Shown here piece after piece: positions 53,143-62,501 of a stretch of DNA of 64,000 nt. The translations under genes and the position numbers were made by a program. How positions within the stretch are numbered: the stretch's first letter is position 1; each line of letters starts with the position of its first letter. Source of the DNA: Halomonas sp. ALS9 (GTDB lineage: Bacteria > Pseudomonadota > Gammaproteobacteria > Pseudomonadales > Halomonadaceae); contig NZ_LXRG01000233.1 in the NCBI RefSeq assembly GCF_001651035.1, forward strand, positions 1 to 64,000. Reading direction: 5' to 3'. The notes beneath the pieces are model-generated. The model was given only the letters and a program-made list of their open reading frames with translations. It had not been told where the DNA came from and ran no database searches.

Positions 53143-53180
53143 GTAGCGCATCGTTATGGACGGCAAAGCGTCGTTACGAC
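53143..53180. repeat. Possible REP-like half on the far side of the RAYT gene
   Basis: A GTAGCGCATCGTTATGG segment with a partial complement (AAAGCGTCGTTACGA) lies 30 bases upstream of the RAYT start. It would place a GTAG element on both sides of the transposase gene. Similarity to classes A and B beyond the first eight bases is weak. It overlaps the rfaH stop codon. Confidence 0.35.
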
Positions 53181-53695
53181 TTGCTTAAGGTGGCTAGCGG
53201 TATTTCCAGATGCTGTGGCCGGTTGAGTACATTGAGCAGCACGATGGCGCGTTCTTCGCCTTTAAGACGGGTAAAGATGGCTTCCAGGTCTTTGAAGGGG
53301 CCGTCGGTGATGGTGACTTTTTCGCCGGCACTAAAATAGCTGTGAATGCCTTCCTGTCGGTGCGGCTGGGCGCGCAGGGTTTCCACAAGCTGCGCGGGCA
53401 CGGCGACGGGCCTATCGCCGAAGGTAAGCAGGCGCAGGACGCCGCGGGTGGAGCGAATCGGTCGCCAGTTGCTGACCAGTTGATCCAAATAGATAAACAG
53501 GTAGTAGGGGAACAGCGGTTCGATCACCGTGGTGAGCTTGCCCTGGCGCTTGCGTTGGCTATTCAGCACTGGGTGAAACACCTCGTAACCTTGGTTGGCG
53601 AGGTGTTCAGCGGCGCGAAATGACTCGCCCCCTTTGCACTGGATAACGTACCAGGCGGGCGTTGCTGCACTTTCCTGGTCGTTGTAACCGTCCAT
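53174..53695 (-). CDS. rfaH: Transcription antitermination factor RfaH
   Basis: Specialised NusG paralogue that joins RNA polymerase at ops sites and prevents termination in long surface-polysaccharide operons. It aligns by eye with E. coli RfaH: WYVIQCKGGESFRAAEHL, EPLFPYYLFIYLD, STRGVLRLLTFGDRP, and the KOW region GEKVTITDGPFKDLEAIF with LLNVLN. 173 residues. Encoded 35 bases after the AONS-like gene on the same strand, so probably in the lipid operon. A consensus ops site is present at 14129-14140. Confidence 0.93.
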   Translation of the reverse strand: MDGYNDQESAATPAWYVIQCKGGESFRAAEHLANQGYEVFHPVLNSQRKRQGKLTTVIEPLFPYYLFIYLDQLVSNWRPIRSTRGVLRLLTFGDRPVAVPAQLVETLRAQPHRQEGIHSYFSAGEKVTITDGPFKDLEAIFTRLKGEERAIVLLNVLNRPQHLEIPLATLSKS

Positions 53696-53730
53696 GCCAT
53701 CATCCTTGCGTCTAAAAGTGCGTTATAAAA

Positions 53731-55056
53731 TTATGGCAGTAGTGCGGTGAGCGCATCAAGCGTTTGGTCAATCTGTGCCTGGGTATGGTCACAAGAGAGA
53801 AAAAAGCGTAACCGTGCGCTTTTTTCGGGTACCGCCGGGTGCAGGATTGGCTGTACGTTAATCTGTTGTTCTAACAGGGCGTTGGAGAGCCGGGCGGCGG
53901 CTGCGGAGCTGCCGATAATCACCGGCACCACCGCGGCGCCGATGCTGTTGCCAGTGTCTAGCCCGCGGGCAGTGGCCTGTTCAAGAAAGTAGCGCGAAAT
54001 AGCGTGCAGGCGCTGCACCCTTTCGGGCTCTTGCTGCATTAGCTGCAGCGCGGCTAGCGAAGGGGCGGCGACTTGGGCGGGCATGCCTACGCTGTAGAGA
54101 AATCCGGGGGCGAGGTAGCGTAGTGTTTCCACCAGCGGTTTGCTGCCTGCGATATAGCCACCGCAGCCAGCCATGGCTTTGCTCATGGTACCCATCCAGA
54201 TATCCACGTCGCGGGGGTCGATATCGAAATACTCGCGCAGCCCCAGGCCGGTGTCACCCATCACCCCGAAGGAGTGGGCTTCATCGACCATTAGCCACGC
54301 CTGATAACGCTGCTTCAGCTCGATAAAACGCGGCAGCTCAGGGATGTCGCCATCCATGCTGTAGAGCCCTTCAATCACTACCAGTACGCGTTCAAACTGA
54401 TGCCGATGACGGGCCAGTAGAGCTTCCAGCGCAGCGGGGTCGTTATGGCTAAACGACATACGCTTGGCGCCGGAAAGCTGCGCGCCGACCAGCGAACTGT
54501 TATGGATATACTCGTCGTGGAGCACTAAGTCCTTGGGCCCCAGCAGATGCCCTAGTGTCGAGACATTGGTGGCATGGCCACTGACAAACACTACCGCGTC
54601 TTCGACGTCGTAGGCGTTGGCCAGAGCTTGTTCAAGCTCCTGATGAATGGGCCGTTCGCCGGAGACCACGCGACTGGCGGAGACCGAGGTGCCGTAGCGG
54701 GCCACGGCATCGCAGGCGGCCTGATTGATACGCGGGTCGCCCGAGAAGCCAAGATAGTTATAGCTGGCAAAGTTAATGCAGGTCTGCCCATTGATCACGC
54801 TGGTTGCCCCGGCGGTGCCTTCGTGCACCTTGAAAAACGGGTCGACCAAGCCTAACTGTTCGGCGGCTTGGCGCATCATGGCAATTTGCTGATAGCCGGG
54901 CTGGGCGTCAAAACGCGTGAAGCGCTCCGGCACCGTGCGCTGCTCACTGCCTTGCCCATTGGAGGTGGGAACGGCGGCGCTGGCAGCACGCGGCGCGGTG
55001 CGCCTGCGTGCTTGTTCCAATAGTTGCTGTTTCAGTTCAGAGCGCTTGGCAGTCAT
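53731..55056 (-). CDS. Alpha-oxoamine synthase (AONS/KBL-like, RkpG-like)
   Basis: PLP enzyme of the 8-amino-7-oxononanoate synthase / 2-amino-3-ketobutyrate ligase family. Motifs: NFASYNYLGFSGDP, ASRVVSGERPIHQELE, VDEAHSFGVMGDTGLGL and the PLP lysine in GTMSKAMAGCGGYIAG. An N-terminal extension of about 65 residues precedes the fold. The ATG overlaps the end of the PKS gene by four bases. A PKS plus AONS-like pair is the arrangement of rkpA-rkpG in rhizobial K-antigen loci. It would condense an amino acid with the PKS acyl chain to give an amino-ketone lipid; this is inference. Confidence 0.85.
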   Translation of the reverse strand: MTAKRSELKQQLLEQARRRTAPRAASAAVPTSNGQGSEQRTVPERFTRFDAQPGYQQIAMMRQAAEQLGLVDPFFKVHEGTAGATSVINGQTCINFASYNYLGFSGDPRINQAACDAVARYGTSVSASRVVSGERPIHQELEQALANAYDVEDAVVFVSGHATNVSTLGHLLGPKDLVLHDEYIHNSSLVGAQLSGAKRMSFSHNDPAALEALLARHRHQFERVLVVIEGLYSMDGDIPELPRFIELKQRYQAWLMVDEAHSFGVMGDTGLGLREYFDIDPRDVDIWMGTMSKAMAGCGGYIAGSKPLVETLRYLAPGFLYSVGMPAQVAAPSLAALQLMQQEPERVQRLHAISRYFLEQATARGLDTGNSIGAAVVPVIIGSSAAAARLSNALLEQQINVQPILHPAVPEKSARLRFFLSCDHTQAQIDQTLDALTALLP

Positions 55057-58000
55057 GGTGTCTCAGTCGCGGGTGATGAGGAGGCAGACGTAGGCTCAGT
55101 GGTTACCCCTTCGGTGCCTAAATCTTCAGTGCCATGCTGTGCGGCCAGTGAGGCTATCGCATCCTGCGGAGCGTCTTCAGCATCGTCATGCTGATGCATT
55201 TTCTGAATCAGCACGCCTGCCAGTTTGTCGAGGGTCGATGCTTCACTGAGCACCATCACTGACACCTGAACGCCTAAGCGGTTCTCGATAGCAGTCATCA
55301 GTTCAACCCCCATCAGGGAGTCAAAGCCCATATCGTAGACCGAACGGTGAATATCGAGCTTCTCCTCATCCACCAGCAGAATGCTGGCCAGCTCAGCGCG
55401 CAGCAGGTCGGTGACCGTGCTGTGCAGCTCTTCAGGGGAGAGGTCGGCCAGCAGGGCGCTGATATCGTCGTCGGCATCGGCATTGCCGTCGTCGTCGCTG
55501 GCGCGGGCAATTTCGTTAAAGCGCGGTGCTTCAGCAGTTGGTAAGAAGCGAGCAAGCGCACCCCACTCCAGTTCCAGCACGCCCAGGCTTGGCCCTGGCG
55601 TCAGCAGCATCTGTTCGAGTACTTTCAGCGCATCCTCCGAGCGCAGCGCGGAGCCGCCCAGGCGCTCCTGCAGCGCATCCCGGGTGCGGGTGTTGCGGGC
55701 CAGGAAGCCGACATCTTCAATCGCGCCCCAGCGTACGCAGGTGGCGGGTAAGCCCGCGGCACGACGATTGGCGGCAAACGCCTCCAGCCAGTGGTTGGCG
55801 GCGACATAGTTAGCCTGACCGGGGTTGCCGAACAAGGTGGTCGCCGACGAATAGAGCACGAAGAAGTCCAGCTCGGTTTCGCGGGTGAGCGCATCGAGAT
55901 GGCGGGCACCGTCGATTTTGGGCGCGAGCACTTTCTGAATGCGCTCGGCATCTAGATTGCGGATAAGGCCGTCATCGATCACCGTCGCGGCGTGGACGAT
56001 GCCACGTAGCGGTGCGAGTTCACCCTTGGCGCGCTCCAGTACATCGGCCAGCGCTGCGCGGTCGGTAATATCGCAGGCGGCGGCGAGTACCGTAACGCCT
56101 TGCTGTTCAAATGCCGCAATGGCTGCTTGGGCCTCTTCACTGGCCGGGCCACTGCGGCTGAGCAGAATCAGTTGCCGTGCGCCTTTGTCTACCAGCCACT
56201 GGGCGGTCCTTAGCCCAAAGCCACCCAAGCCGCCGGTGACCAGATAGCTGGCCTCCGCGGATAGCTGCATCATTGCCGTGCCCAATACTTCGTTTTGGGG
56301 CGGCGCGATGGGCTGTTCGTAAGTCACCACGACTTTGCCGATCTGGCGCGCCTGCTGCATATAGCGGAAGGCGTCGATCACCTGGGTGTGGCTGAACGAG
56401 GTAAATGGCAGCGGGCTCAGGGTGCCGTCGTTAAACAGCGCCATCATTTCCCCAAACAGGCGCTGGGTGAGCGCGGGCTGCACTTTCATTAGCTGGTCGG
56501 AGTCGATACCGAAGTAGCTTAAGTTGTTGCGGAACGGGCGCAGGCCGATATGGGTGTTTTCGTAGAAATCACGTTTACCCAGCTCCAGGAAGCGGCCAAA
56601 CGGGCGCAGCGCGCGCAGATTTTGGTTGATTGCCTCTCCTGCTAGGGAATTAAGCACCACATCGACGCCTTCGCCATTAGTGTCTTCAAGGATCTCTTCG
56701 GCGAAGGTGAGCGAGCGCGAGTCGTAGAGTCGCTCGATCCCCATCAAACGCAGGAAGTCGCGCTTCTCTTCTGAGCCCACCGTGGCGTAAACGTCGGCCC
56801 CCAGCCACTGGGCAATCTGCAGCGCTGCAATGCCTACGCCGCCTGCGGCGCCGTGAATCAGTACTTTCTCACCGGGCTCTACCCGCGCCAGGTGTTTAAG
56901 CGCGTAGTAGACCGTAAAGAAGGTGGTTGGGATCGTCGCCGCGGCGGCAAAGCTAATGCCTTCCGGCAGTGGCGCCACGGCGTGCTGGCTGGCGATGACT
57001 TTATCGCTGAAGCTGGCGGGCCCGAAGCCGACCACGGCTTGCCCTGGGGTTAGCTGAGTAACGTTGCTACCCACGCTTTCTACTACGCCCGAAAACTCAA
57101 GACCCAGGGTTGGGCCGGCAAAACCGTTCTCAATGGCTTCATCGGAGAGCAGGCCGAGGGTGTACATCACATCGCGGAAGTTAAGCCCAGTGGCTTTCAC
57201 GCGAATGGCCACTTCGTCGGCACCGGCTTCGGGAAGCGGGCGCGGGCGCCAGGTTAACTGGCGCAGCTGGCCGGGCATGGCAAAGCCTAGCGTCATCGCT
57301 TGATGAGATCGCTTGGTTTGAGCGGCTTCCGCCTGTGTTGGGCGGGGCGCTGGCAGGGTGCGTAGCCGGGTGGCAAAGCGGTGGCCCTGGTTATCAATCA
57401 GCGCTTCGTTTTCGCCATCCGGTTGGGCAAGCAGCAGCGCCCAGGCGCTAAGCGCGGGTTCGCTCATCTCTGCCGGTACATCCAGCAGGTAGACGTTATG
57501 GCCTACCGCTTCGTTGGCCAGCGAACGGCCAAAGCCCCATAGGGCAGCATCGCCAGGGGTATCGCCTATAGCATCGCCATCGCTAAGGCCGGAGGCAGGC
57601 GTTGCCTGCCAGAGTGTGCTAAGACCGTTGGTCACTAGCCACAGGGAGGCGGTGAGGGCTTGCTGCTCCAGGGCTAACGTCCACTGTAGGGCGTGCTCAC
57701 AGCGTGCGGTTTGCGCCTCAGTGCTGCTGGCGCCGAGGCCGCGCAAATCAATCACATTGAGCGGTAGCTCAGTTTGACTGTCGAGTAACGCTTGCGTCAG
57801 CAGTTCAGCGGGGGCGGCTTGGCTAACGCTAAGCAGGGCTGAATCTCCCCGCTGCTGCAGCGCCTCGACCAGTTTGGCGGCAAGCGCTTCACTGCTGTGA
57901 TCCGCGAGGACTAGATGCCGACGCCGCGCCGCGCTGTCAGCGGTCTCGGCTGAAGGCGTATCGAATGGATAGTGGGCGTGGAGAAGATAGGCGCCGCTAT

Positions 58001-61000
58001 CACTCTCTTCCAGCGCCATCGGCGCGGAAACCACAAAGCCTTGGTCGTTGAGCCAGCCGATCAGCGTCTCTTGCTCCAGAGCGGTTTGATCGATGCCGGG
58101 TGTGGCCAGCAGATCATCTAACCAGCGGCTGGGCGCAATGCCGATCAGCATGACTTGAGCACCGGGGGCCAGTTGCGCTGGCAGCACCTCAATCAACTGA
58201 CGCGTCGCGGCAGGTTGGGTGATATCCACGCTGACAAACGCCAATTGCGCTTTTTCAACGCCAGCGGGGGCAGTAAGCGCGGTGGCGTCCTCTTGCCCCA
58301 GGTGTTGAATGTCCATCAGCGGGAAGCGTTCTTGCAGCTGCTCCGCCTGATGACGAGTGCTATCAAGGGTGGTGATAACGCGGTAATGGGTAAGGTCGTG
58401 GTAAAGCGCCTGGGCGCTACGTTCCAGCAACCGTTCGCCCAACGCAGGCGCGCTGGGGCCCGCTTCCAGCAGTTGCAAGCGCTGCCCCACGGGGAGCTCT
58501 GCTATCAGAGCATCGATCAACTCGGCTAACGCGCCTGCCAATGCCTGCCAGCCGCTTTCACCCACCAGCACTCGGTTCAAGCGCGCCAACTGGTCGTGGC
58601 TAATGCCCAGCGCTTCAAGATCGCTGGTGCCGCTGCGTAGCGCCTGCTGGTGAAACCCTAAACGGCCCACTAAGTGAATGGGCGCAAAGTAGTCGGGGTA
58701 GTCTTGCACCAGCAGCTGCCAGATAACGTCTGGCGAGTGCTGCGCTTCATCAGTTGCCTGATCTTGGGCTTTAACCACCGCGTTTTGCTGGGCAAACGCT
58801 TCACTAAGGCTATCAAGCAGTGGCGCGACTTCATTGCCGTAACGCTGCCCGGTGCTGGCGGCGTATACGCTTGCGATATCGGCCAGACGAGCGAGCGCAT
58901 CACCGGGCAGTGCCAACGGCTCTACCTGCAGCGGCGCTGGGGTGAGTTCCACATCCAGATAGCTGAAGTGCTGGTGATGGGCACGGTTGAGACGAATCGC
59001 TTTGAAGCGGGTTTTGCTCAATACGGCAACGGCATTGCCTGCGGCGTCATACAGCTCAAAGTCAGCGGTAAAGGAGTGCGGCGCACGCTTGCCCATTACG
59101 GCGCGGGCGAGTACCGGCGCACCGGCCTGAGTGTTGACTTGAATGCGCCCAACGCGAACCGGCACGAAGGCGAGCTGCGCGGCAAACTCGCTGTGCTGCG
59201 CGAGCAGTGGGATAAACATCTGGAAGGCGCTATCCAGAATGCCGGGGTGGACATGCAGCGTAGTTAACTGCCCTTGCACCTCATCCGACAGCGCGATTTC
59301 GCCAATTACCGCATCGCCTTCAATCCAGCCGTGGGAGATGGCTTGGAAAGCGGGCCCGTAATGTAGGCCGATGCGCTCGGCCATTGCCAGGTGGTCTGCC
59401 AGTGTGTAGTCCGGTGCACGCTTAGGCAGCGCTGGCGCTGTGCGGTTGAGCAAAAAGCCACGGCTTTCGCGCATGGTGCGGGCCACGGCATTTAGCTGCC
59501 ACTCAATTCCGGTGGCCGGCTCGCGGGAGTGGATCTCCAGGCGACCATCTGCTGGCAGGTAGGTTAACCGCATGGTGCGCCCATGGGGGCCATCCAGCAG
59601 CAGCGGGGCACGGATTTCCAGTTCTTCGATATCCAGCAGCGGGATATCTTTTAGCTGCAGCGCCGCTGCCAGGGTGAGTTCTACAAAACCTGCACCGGGG
59701 AATACCGCGCCTTCACCCACCACATGGTCGGCCAGCCAGGGCTGACGTTGAGTATCTAGCTGGCTTTCCCAGGTGTGTTCGTGCTGCGCCAGCGGGTAGC
59801 CCAGCAGCGGGTGCTGGTAATAGCGCGAAAGCAGACCCTGGCCGTCGTTGGTGCCGTGCACCCAGTGGTGGTTACGCTGCCAGGCATAGCGGGGTAACGG
59901 CACGCGCTGTCCTTCCACTGGGAAGTAGCGGCTTCCCATGGCAAGGCCGCTTAACAACATTTGACTCAGGCTGTGCTGCAAGCCCTCTAGGCCCGGTTTG
60001 TGGCGCTCAATAGTGCCAAAGACCAACCCTGGTTGCTCCAATTGACGGAGCGACTCATTGAGATAACGGCGCAAAATAGGATGGGCGCCAATCTCGATAA
60101 AGATGTTGTTGCCCTGTTCAATTAGAGCGCTAGCGGCGGCATCAAACAGTACCGGTTCACGAATGTTTTTCCACCAGTAGGTGGCATCCAGCACGAGACC
60201 GTCACTTAGCGCGCCGGTCACGGTGGAGTAGTAGGGGATCTGCGTGGCCCGTGGAGTAATGTCAGCTAACGCTTGGATGACGCCTGCCTCAATACTGTCC
60301 ATTGCAGGGCTGTGGAAGGCATAGTCCAGCGGCAGGCGTTTGGCAAAAATATCCTGTTCGCTCAGGGCGGCTTCCAGAGCACCCAGCTGTTGGCTGTCGC
60401 CTGCTAGCGTAATGCCTTTTGGGCTGTTAATACCTGCCAGACAAACCTGGTTGAACTCGGGCTTTTCGAGCCACTCGGCAATATCGTCGGCGCTCATGGC
60501 TACGGCGGTCATTTCGCCTTGACCACGGGTCTTACCCTGGTAGTCGCTGCGGTAGTAAATCACTTTGACCGCATCTTCCAGGCTAAGCGCTCCGCTGGCC
60601 CAGGCGGCGGCCACTTCGCCTACGCTATGGCCTAATACTGCTTTGGGCTTAATACCTTGATCACGCAGCCACTCGGTCAGCGCCACTTGCAGTGCAAATA
60701 GCGCAGGCTGGGCGATTTCGGTCAATGCAAAGCGGTTGCTATCACTTTCCTGTTCACGATTACGACCTTCAAGCTCGGCGCGTAGCGAGAAATTACCGTG
60801 CTGTTGAAAAAGTGCGTCAACGCGGTCAATAGCCTCAGCGAAAACCAGCGAATCACTAATCAGATCGCGGCCCATGGTTTCCCACTGGCAGCCGTTGCCA
60901 TCGTAAACAAATACCGGGCCTAGCGCGTTGGGCAAGCGCTCCAGCGTAGTGACGCTTTTTGTTTCACCGGCGGCAAATTCACTTAATCGCGCGGCGGCTT

Positions 61001-62501
61001 CTTCCGCTGTTTGGGCAAACAGCAGCGCGCCATGGCTATGCCTGTCACGGTGGTTGAACAGCGTGTAGGCGATATCGTAGAAGCTGGTGCCGTCGTTTTC
61101 GCGCAAGTCGTTTTCACGCAAATAGCTAGCCAAGGTTTCGGCACTTTGGGTAAGCGCATCTTCGCTGCGGGCACTAAGGCGAATCGGTAGTGGTGAGTTT
61201 GGCACCTGTGGTTCGGGTTTTGTCCGCTCGGGTGGGCTTTCCAAGATAACGTGGGCGTTGGCCCCGCCAAAACCGAAGGAGTTAACGCCGATGACCAGGC
61301 GGCCCTGTTTTTTCAGCGGTTGGCCTTTGGTGACCACCGAGATGTTCCACTCATCGAATTTGATACGCGGATTGAGTTTGCGAATGCCAATCGTGGCCGG
61401 TACTTCACGGTGCTGAATGCTGTAGAGCGCCTTGGCCAGCCCAGCCACGCCAGATGCAGTTTCCAGGTGGCCCAGGTTGCTTTTTATGGAGCCAATCAGT
61501 AGCGGTGTTTTACGCTGCTGGCCCAGTGCTTCACCAATTGCGCGGGTCTCGATCGGATCGCCAACGGCGGTGCCGGTACCGTGAGCTTCCAGGTAGTCGA
61601 TCTCGTCCGGAGAGATGCCCGCCTGCTGATAGGCGCGCTTCATCAAGTCAATCTGGGCGCTGGGGTTAGGTACCGTTAGGCCGGATTTGTGACCGTCGGT
61701 GTTGACCGCCGAACCTGCCACCACGGCAATAATATTATCGCCATCGGCGACTGCCTGGTCGTAATCTTTGAGCAGGAAAATGCCTGCCCCTTCCGAGCGC
61801 ACATAGCCATTGCCCGCTTCATCGAAAACCTGACAGCGGCCAGTGGGCGAGAGCATGCTGGCTTTGGAGAAAATGATAAAGCCATAGGGGTGCAGGTGAA
61901 GGCTAATACCGCCTGCCAGCGCCATATTGGTCTCGCCACTGCGAATCGATTGGCAAGCTTGGTGAAAGGCCACCATTGAGGACGAACAGGCGGTATCCAG
62001 CGACATGCTGGGGCCGTGTAAGTCGAAGACATACGACAGCCGATTCGAGGCAATGCTGGAGGTGTTACCGGTAGCGGTGGAGGCGTCAATCGCCGCCATG
62101 TCGTCCGCTATACGGTAAGAGTAGTCGAGGCTGGCAACGCCTAAAAATACCCCACACTGGCTGCCGCGCAAGGAGCTCGGCAGAATGCTGGCGTTTTCCA
62201 TGGCTTCCCAAGCGAGCTCTAAGAGCATGCGTTGCTGGGGATCCATATTGGCCGCTTCGCGGGGCGAAATACCAAAAAACTCAGCGTCAAATCCGCTGAT
62301 ATCACCTAGGCTGCCAGCGGCAAAAGTCACGCTGGTGCCGGGGTGGCGTTTATCCGGGTGCAAAAAGGCGTCGTGGCTCCAGCGGTCAGCGGCCACTTCG
62401 GTAACTAAATCTTTTTCGGCTTGCAGGTCCTGCCAGAACGTTTCAGGGGTGGTGCCGGGGAAACGATGGGCGGCGCCGATAATGGCAACGCGTTTAGTCA
62501 T
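55053..62501 (-). CDS. Type I polyketide synthase (RkpA-like, highly reducing)
   Basis: A 2482-residue multidomain synthase. Order: KS (1-430; Cys in DTACSSSM at about 170, EAHGTGT about 307, KSNLGH about 342), AT (about 530-840; GHSVGE about 624), DH (about 890-1180; ADHVVGEGAVFPG), a linker of about 500 residues possibly an inactive methyltransferase remnant, ER (about 1735-2070; GAAGGVGIAALQ), KR (about 2085-2280; TGGLGGFGL, YVAANHWLEAF) and one ACP (GFDSLMGVEL, about 2394). No thioesterase, so the chain is probably released by the AONS-like enzyme next door. The full reductive set suggests a saturated fatty chain for a polysaccharide anchor. Confidence 0.92.
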   Translation of the reverse strand: MTKRVAIIGAAHRFPGTTPETFWQDLQAEKDLVTEVAADRWSHDAFLHPDKRHPGTSVTFAAGSLGDISGFDAEFFGISPREAANMDPQQRMLLELAWEAMENASILPSSLRGSQCGVFLGVASLDYSYRIADDMAAIDASTATGNTSSIASNRLSYVFDLHGPSMSLDTACSSSMVAFHQACQSIRSGETNMALAGGISLHLHPYGFIIFSKASMLSPTGRCQVFDEAGNGYVRSEGAGIFLLKDYDQAVADGDNIIAVVAGSAVNTDGHKSGLTVPNPSAQIDLMKRAYQQAGISPDEIDYLEAHGTGTAVGDPIETRAIGEALGQQRKTPLLIGSIKSNLGHLETASGVAGLAKALYSIQHREVPATIGIRKLNPRIKFDEWNISVVTKGQPLKKQGRLVIGVNSFGFGGANAHVILESPPERTKPEPQVPNSPLPIRLSARSEDALTQSAETLASYLRENDLRENDGTSFYDIAYTLFNHRDRHSHGALLFAQTAEEAAARLSEFAAGETKSVTTLERLPNALGPVFVYDGNGCQWETMGRDLISDSLVFAEAIDRVDALFQQHGNFSLRAELEGRNREQESDSNRFALTEIAQPALFALQVALTEWLRDQGIKPKAVLGHSVGEVAAAWASGALSLEDAVKVIYYRSDYQGKTRGQGEMTAVAMSADDIAEWLEKPEFNQVCLAGINSPKGITLAGDSQQLGALEAALSEQDIFAKRLPLDYAFHSPAMDSIEAGVIQALADITPRATQIPYYSTVTGALSDGLVLDATYWWKNIREPVLFDAAASALIEQGNNIFIEIGAHPILRRYLNESLRQLEQPGLVFGTIERHKPGLEGLQHSLSQMLLSGLAMGSRYFPVEGQRVPLPRYAWQRNHHWVHGTNDGQGLLSRYYQHPLLGYPLAQHEHTWESQLDTQRQPWLADHVVGEGAVFPGAGFVELTLAAALQLKDIPLLDIEELEIRAPLLLDGPHGRTMRLTYLPADGRLEIHSREPATGIEWQLNAVARTMRESRGFLLNRTAPALPKRAPDYTLADHLAMAERIGLHYGPAFQAISHGWIEGDAVIGEIALSDEVQGQLTTLHVHPGILDSAFQMFIPLLAQHSEFAAQLAFVPVRVGRIQVNTQAGAPVLARAVMGKRAPHSFTADFELYDAAGNAVAVLSKTRFKAIRLNRAHHQHFSYLDVELTPAPLQVEPLALPGDALARLADIASVYAASTGQRYGNEVAPLLDSLSEAFAQQNAVVKAQDQATDEAQHSPDVIWQLLVQDYPDYFAPIHLVGRLGFHQQALRSGTSDLEALGISHDQLARLNRVLVGESGWQALAGALAELIDALIAELPVGQRLQLLEAGPSAPALGERLLERSAQALYHDLTHYRVITTLDSTRHQAEQLQERFPLMDIQHLGQEDATALTAPAGVEKAQLAFVSVDITQPAATRQLIEVLPAQLAPGAQVMLIGIAPSRWLDDLLATPGIDQTALEQETLIGWLNDQGFVVSAPMALEESDSGAYLLHAHYPFDTPSAETADSAARRRHLVLADHSSEALAAKLVEALQQRGDSALLSVSQAAPAELLTQALLDSQTELPLNVIDLRGLGASSTEAQTARCEHALQWTLALEQQALTASLWLVTNGLSTLWQATPASGLSDGDAIGDTPGDAALWGFGRSLANEAVGHNVYLLDVPAEMSEPALSAWALLLAQPDGENEALIDNQGHRFATRLRTLPAPRPTQAEAAQTKRSHQAMTLGFAMPGQLRQLTWRPRPLPEAGADEVAIRVKATGLNFRDVMYTLGLLSDEAIENGFAGPTLGLEFSGVVESVGSNVTQLTPGQAVVGFGPASFSDKVIASQHAVAPLPEGISFAAAATIPTTFFTVYYALKHLARVEPGEKVLIHGAAGGVGIAALQIAQWLGADVYATVGSEEKRDFLRLMGIERLYDSRSLTFAEEILEDTNGEGVDVVLNSLAGEAINQNLRALRPFGRFLELGKRDFYENTHIGLRPFRNNLSYFGIDSDQLMKVQPALTQRLFGEMMALFNDGTLSPLPFTSFSHTQVIDAFRYMQQARQIGKVVVTYEQPIAPPQNEVLGTAMMQLSAEASYLVTGGLGGFGLRTAQWLVDKGARQLILLSRSGPASEEAQAAIAAFEQQGVTVLAAACDITDRAALADVLERAKGELAPLRGIVHAATVIDDGLIRNLDAERIQKVLAPKIDGARHLDALTRETELDFFVLYSSATTLFGNPGQANYVAANHWLEAFAANRRAAGLPATCVRWGAIEDVGFLARNTRTRDALQERLGGSALRSEDALKVLEQMLLTPGPSLGVLELEWGALARFLPTAEAPRFNEIARASDDDGNADADDDISALLADLSPEELHSTVTDLLRAELASILLVDEEKLDIHRSVYDMGFDSLMGVELMTAIENRLGVQVSVMVLSEASTLDKLAGVLIQKMHQHDDAEDAPQDAIASLAAQHGTEDLGTEGVTTEPTSASSSPATETP

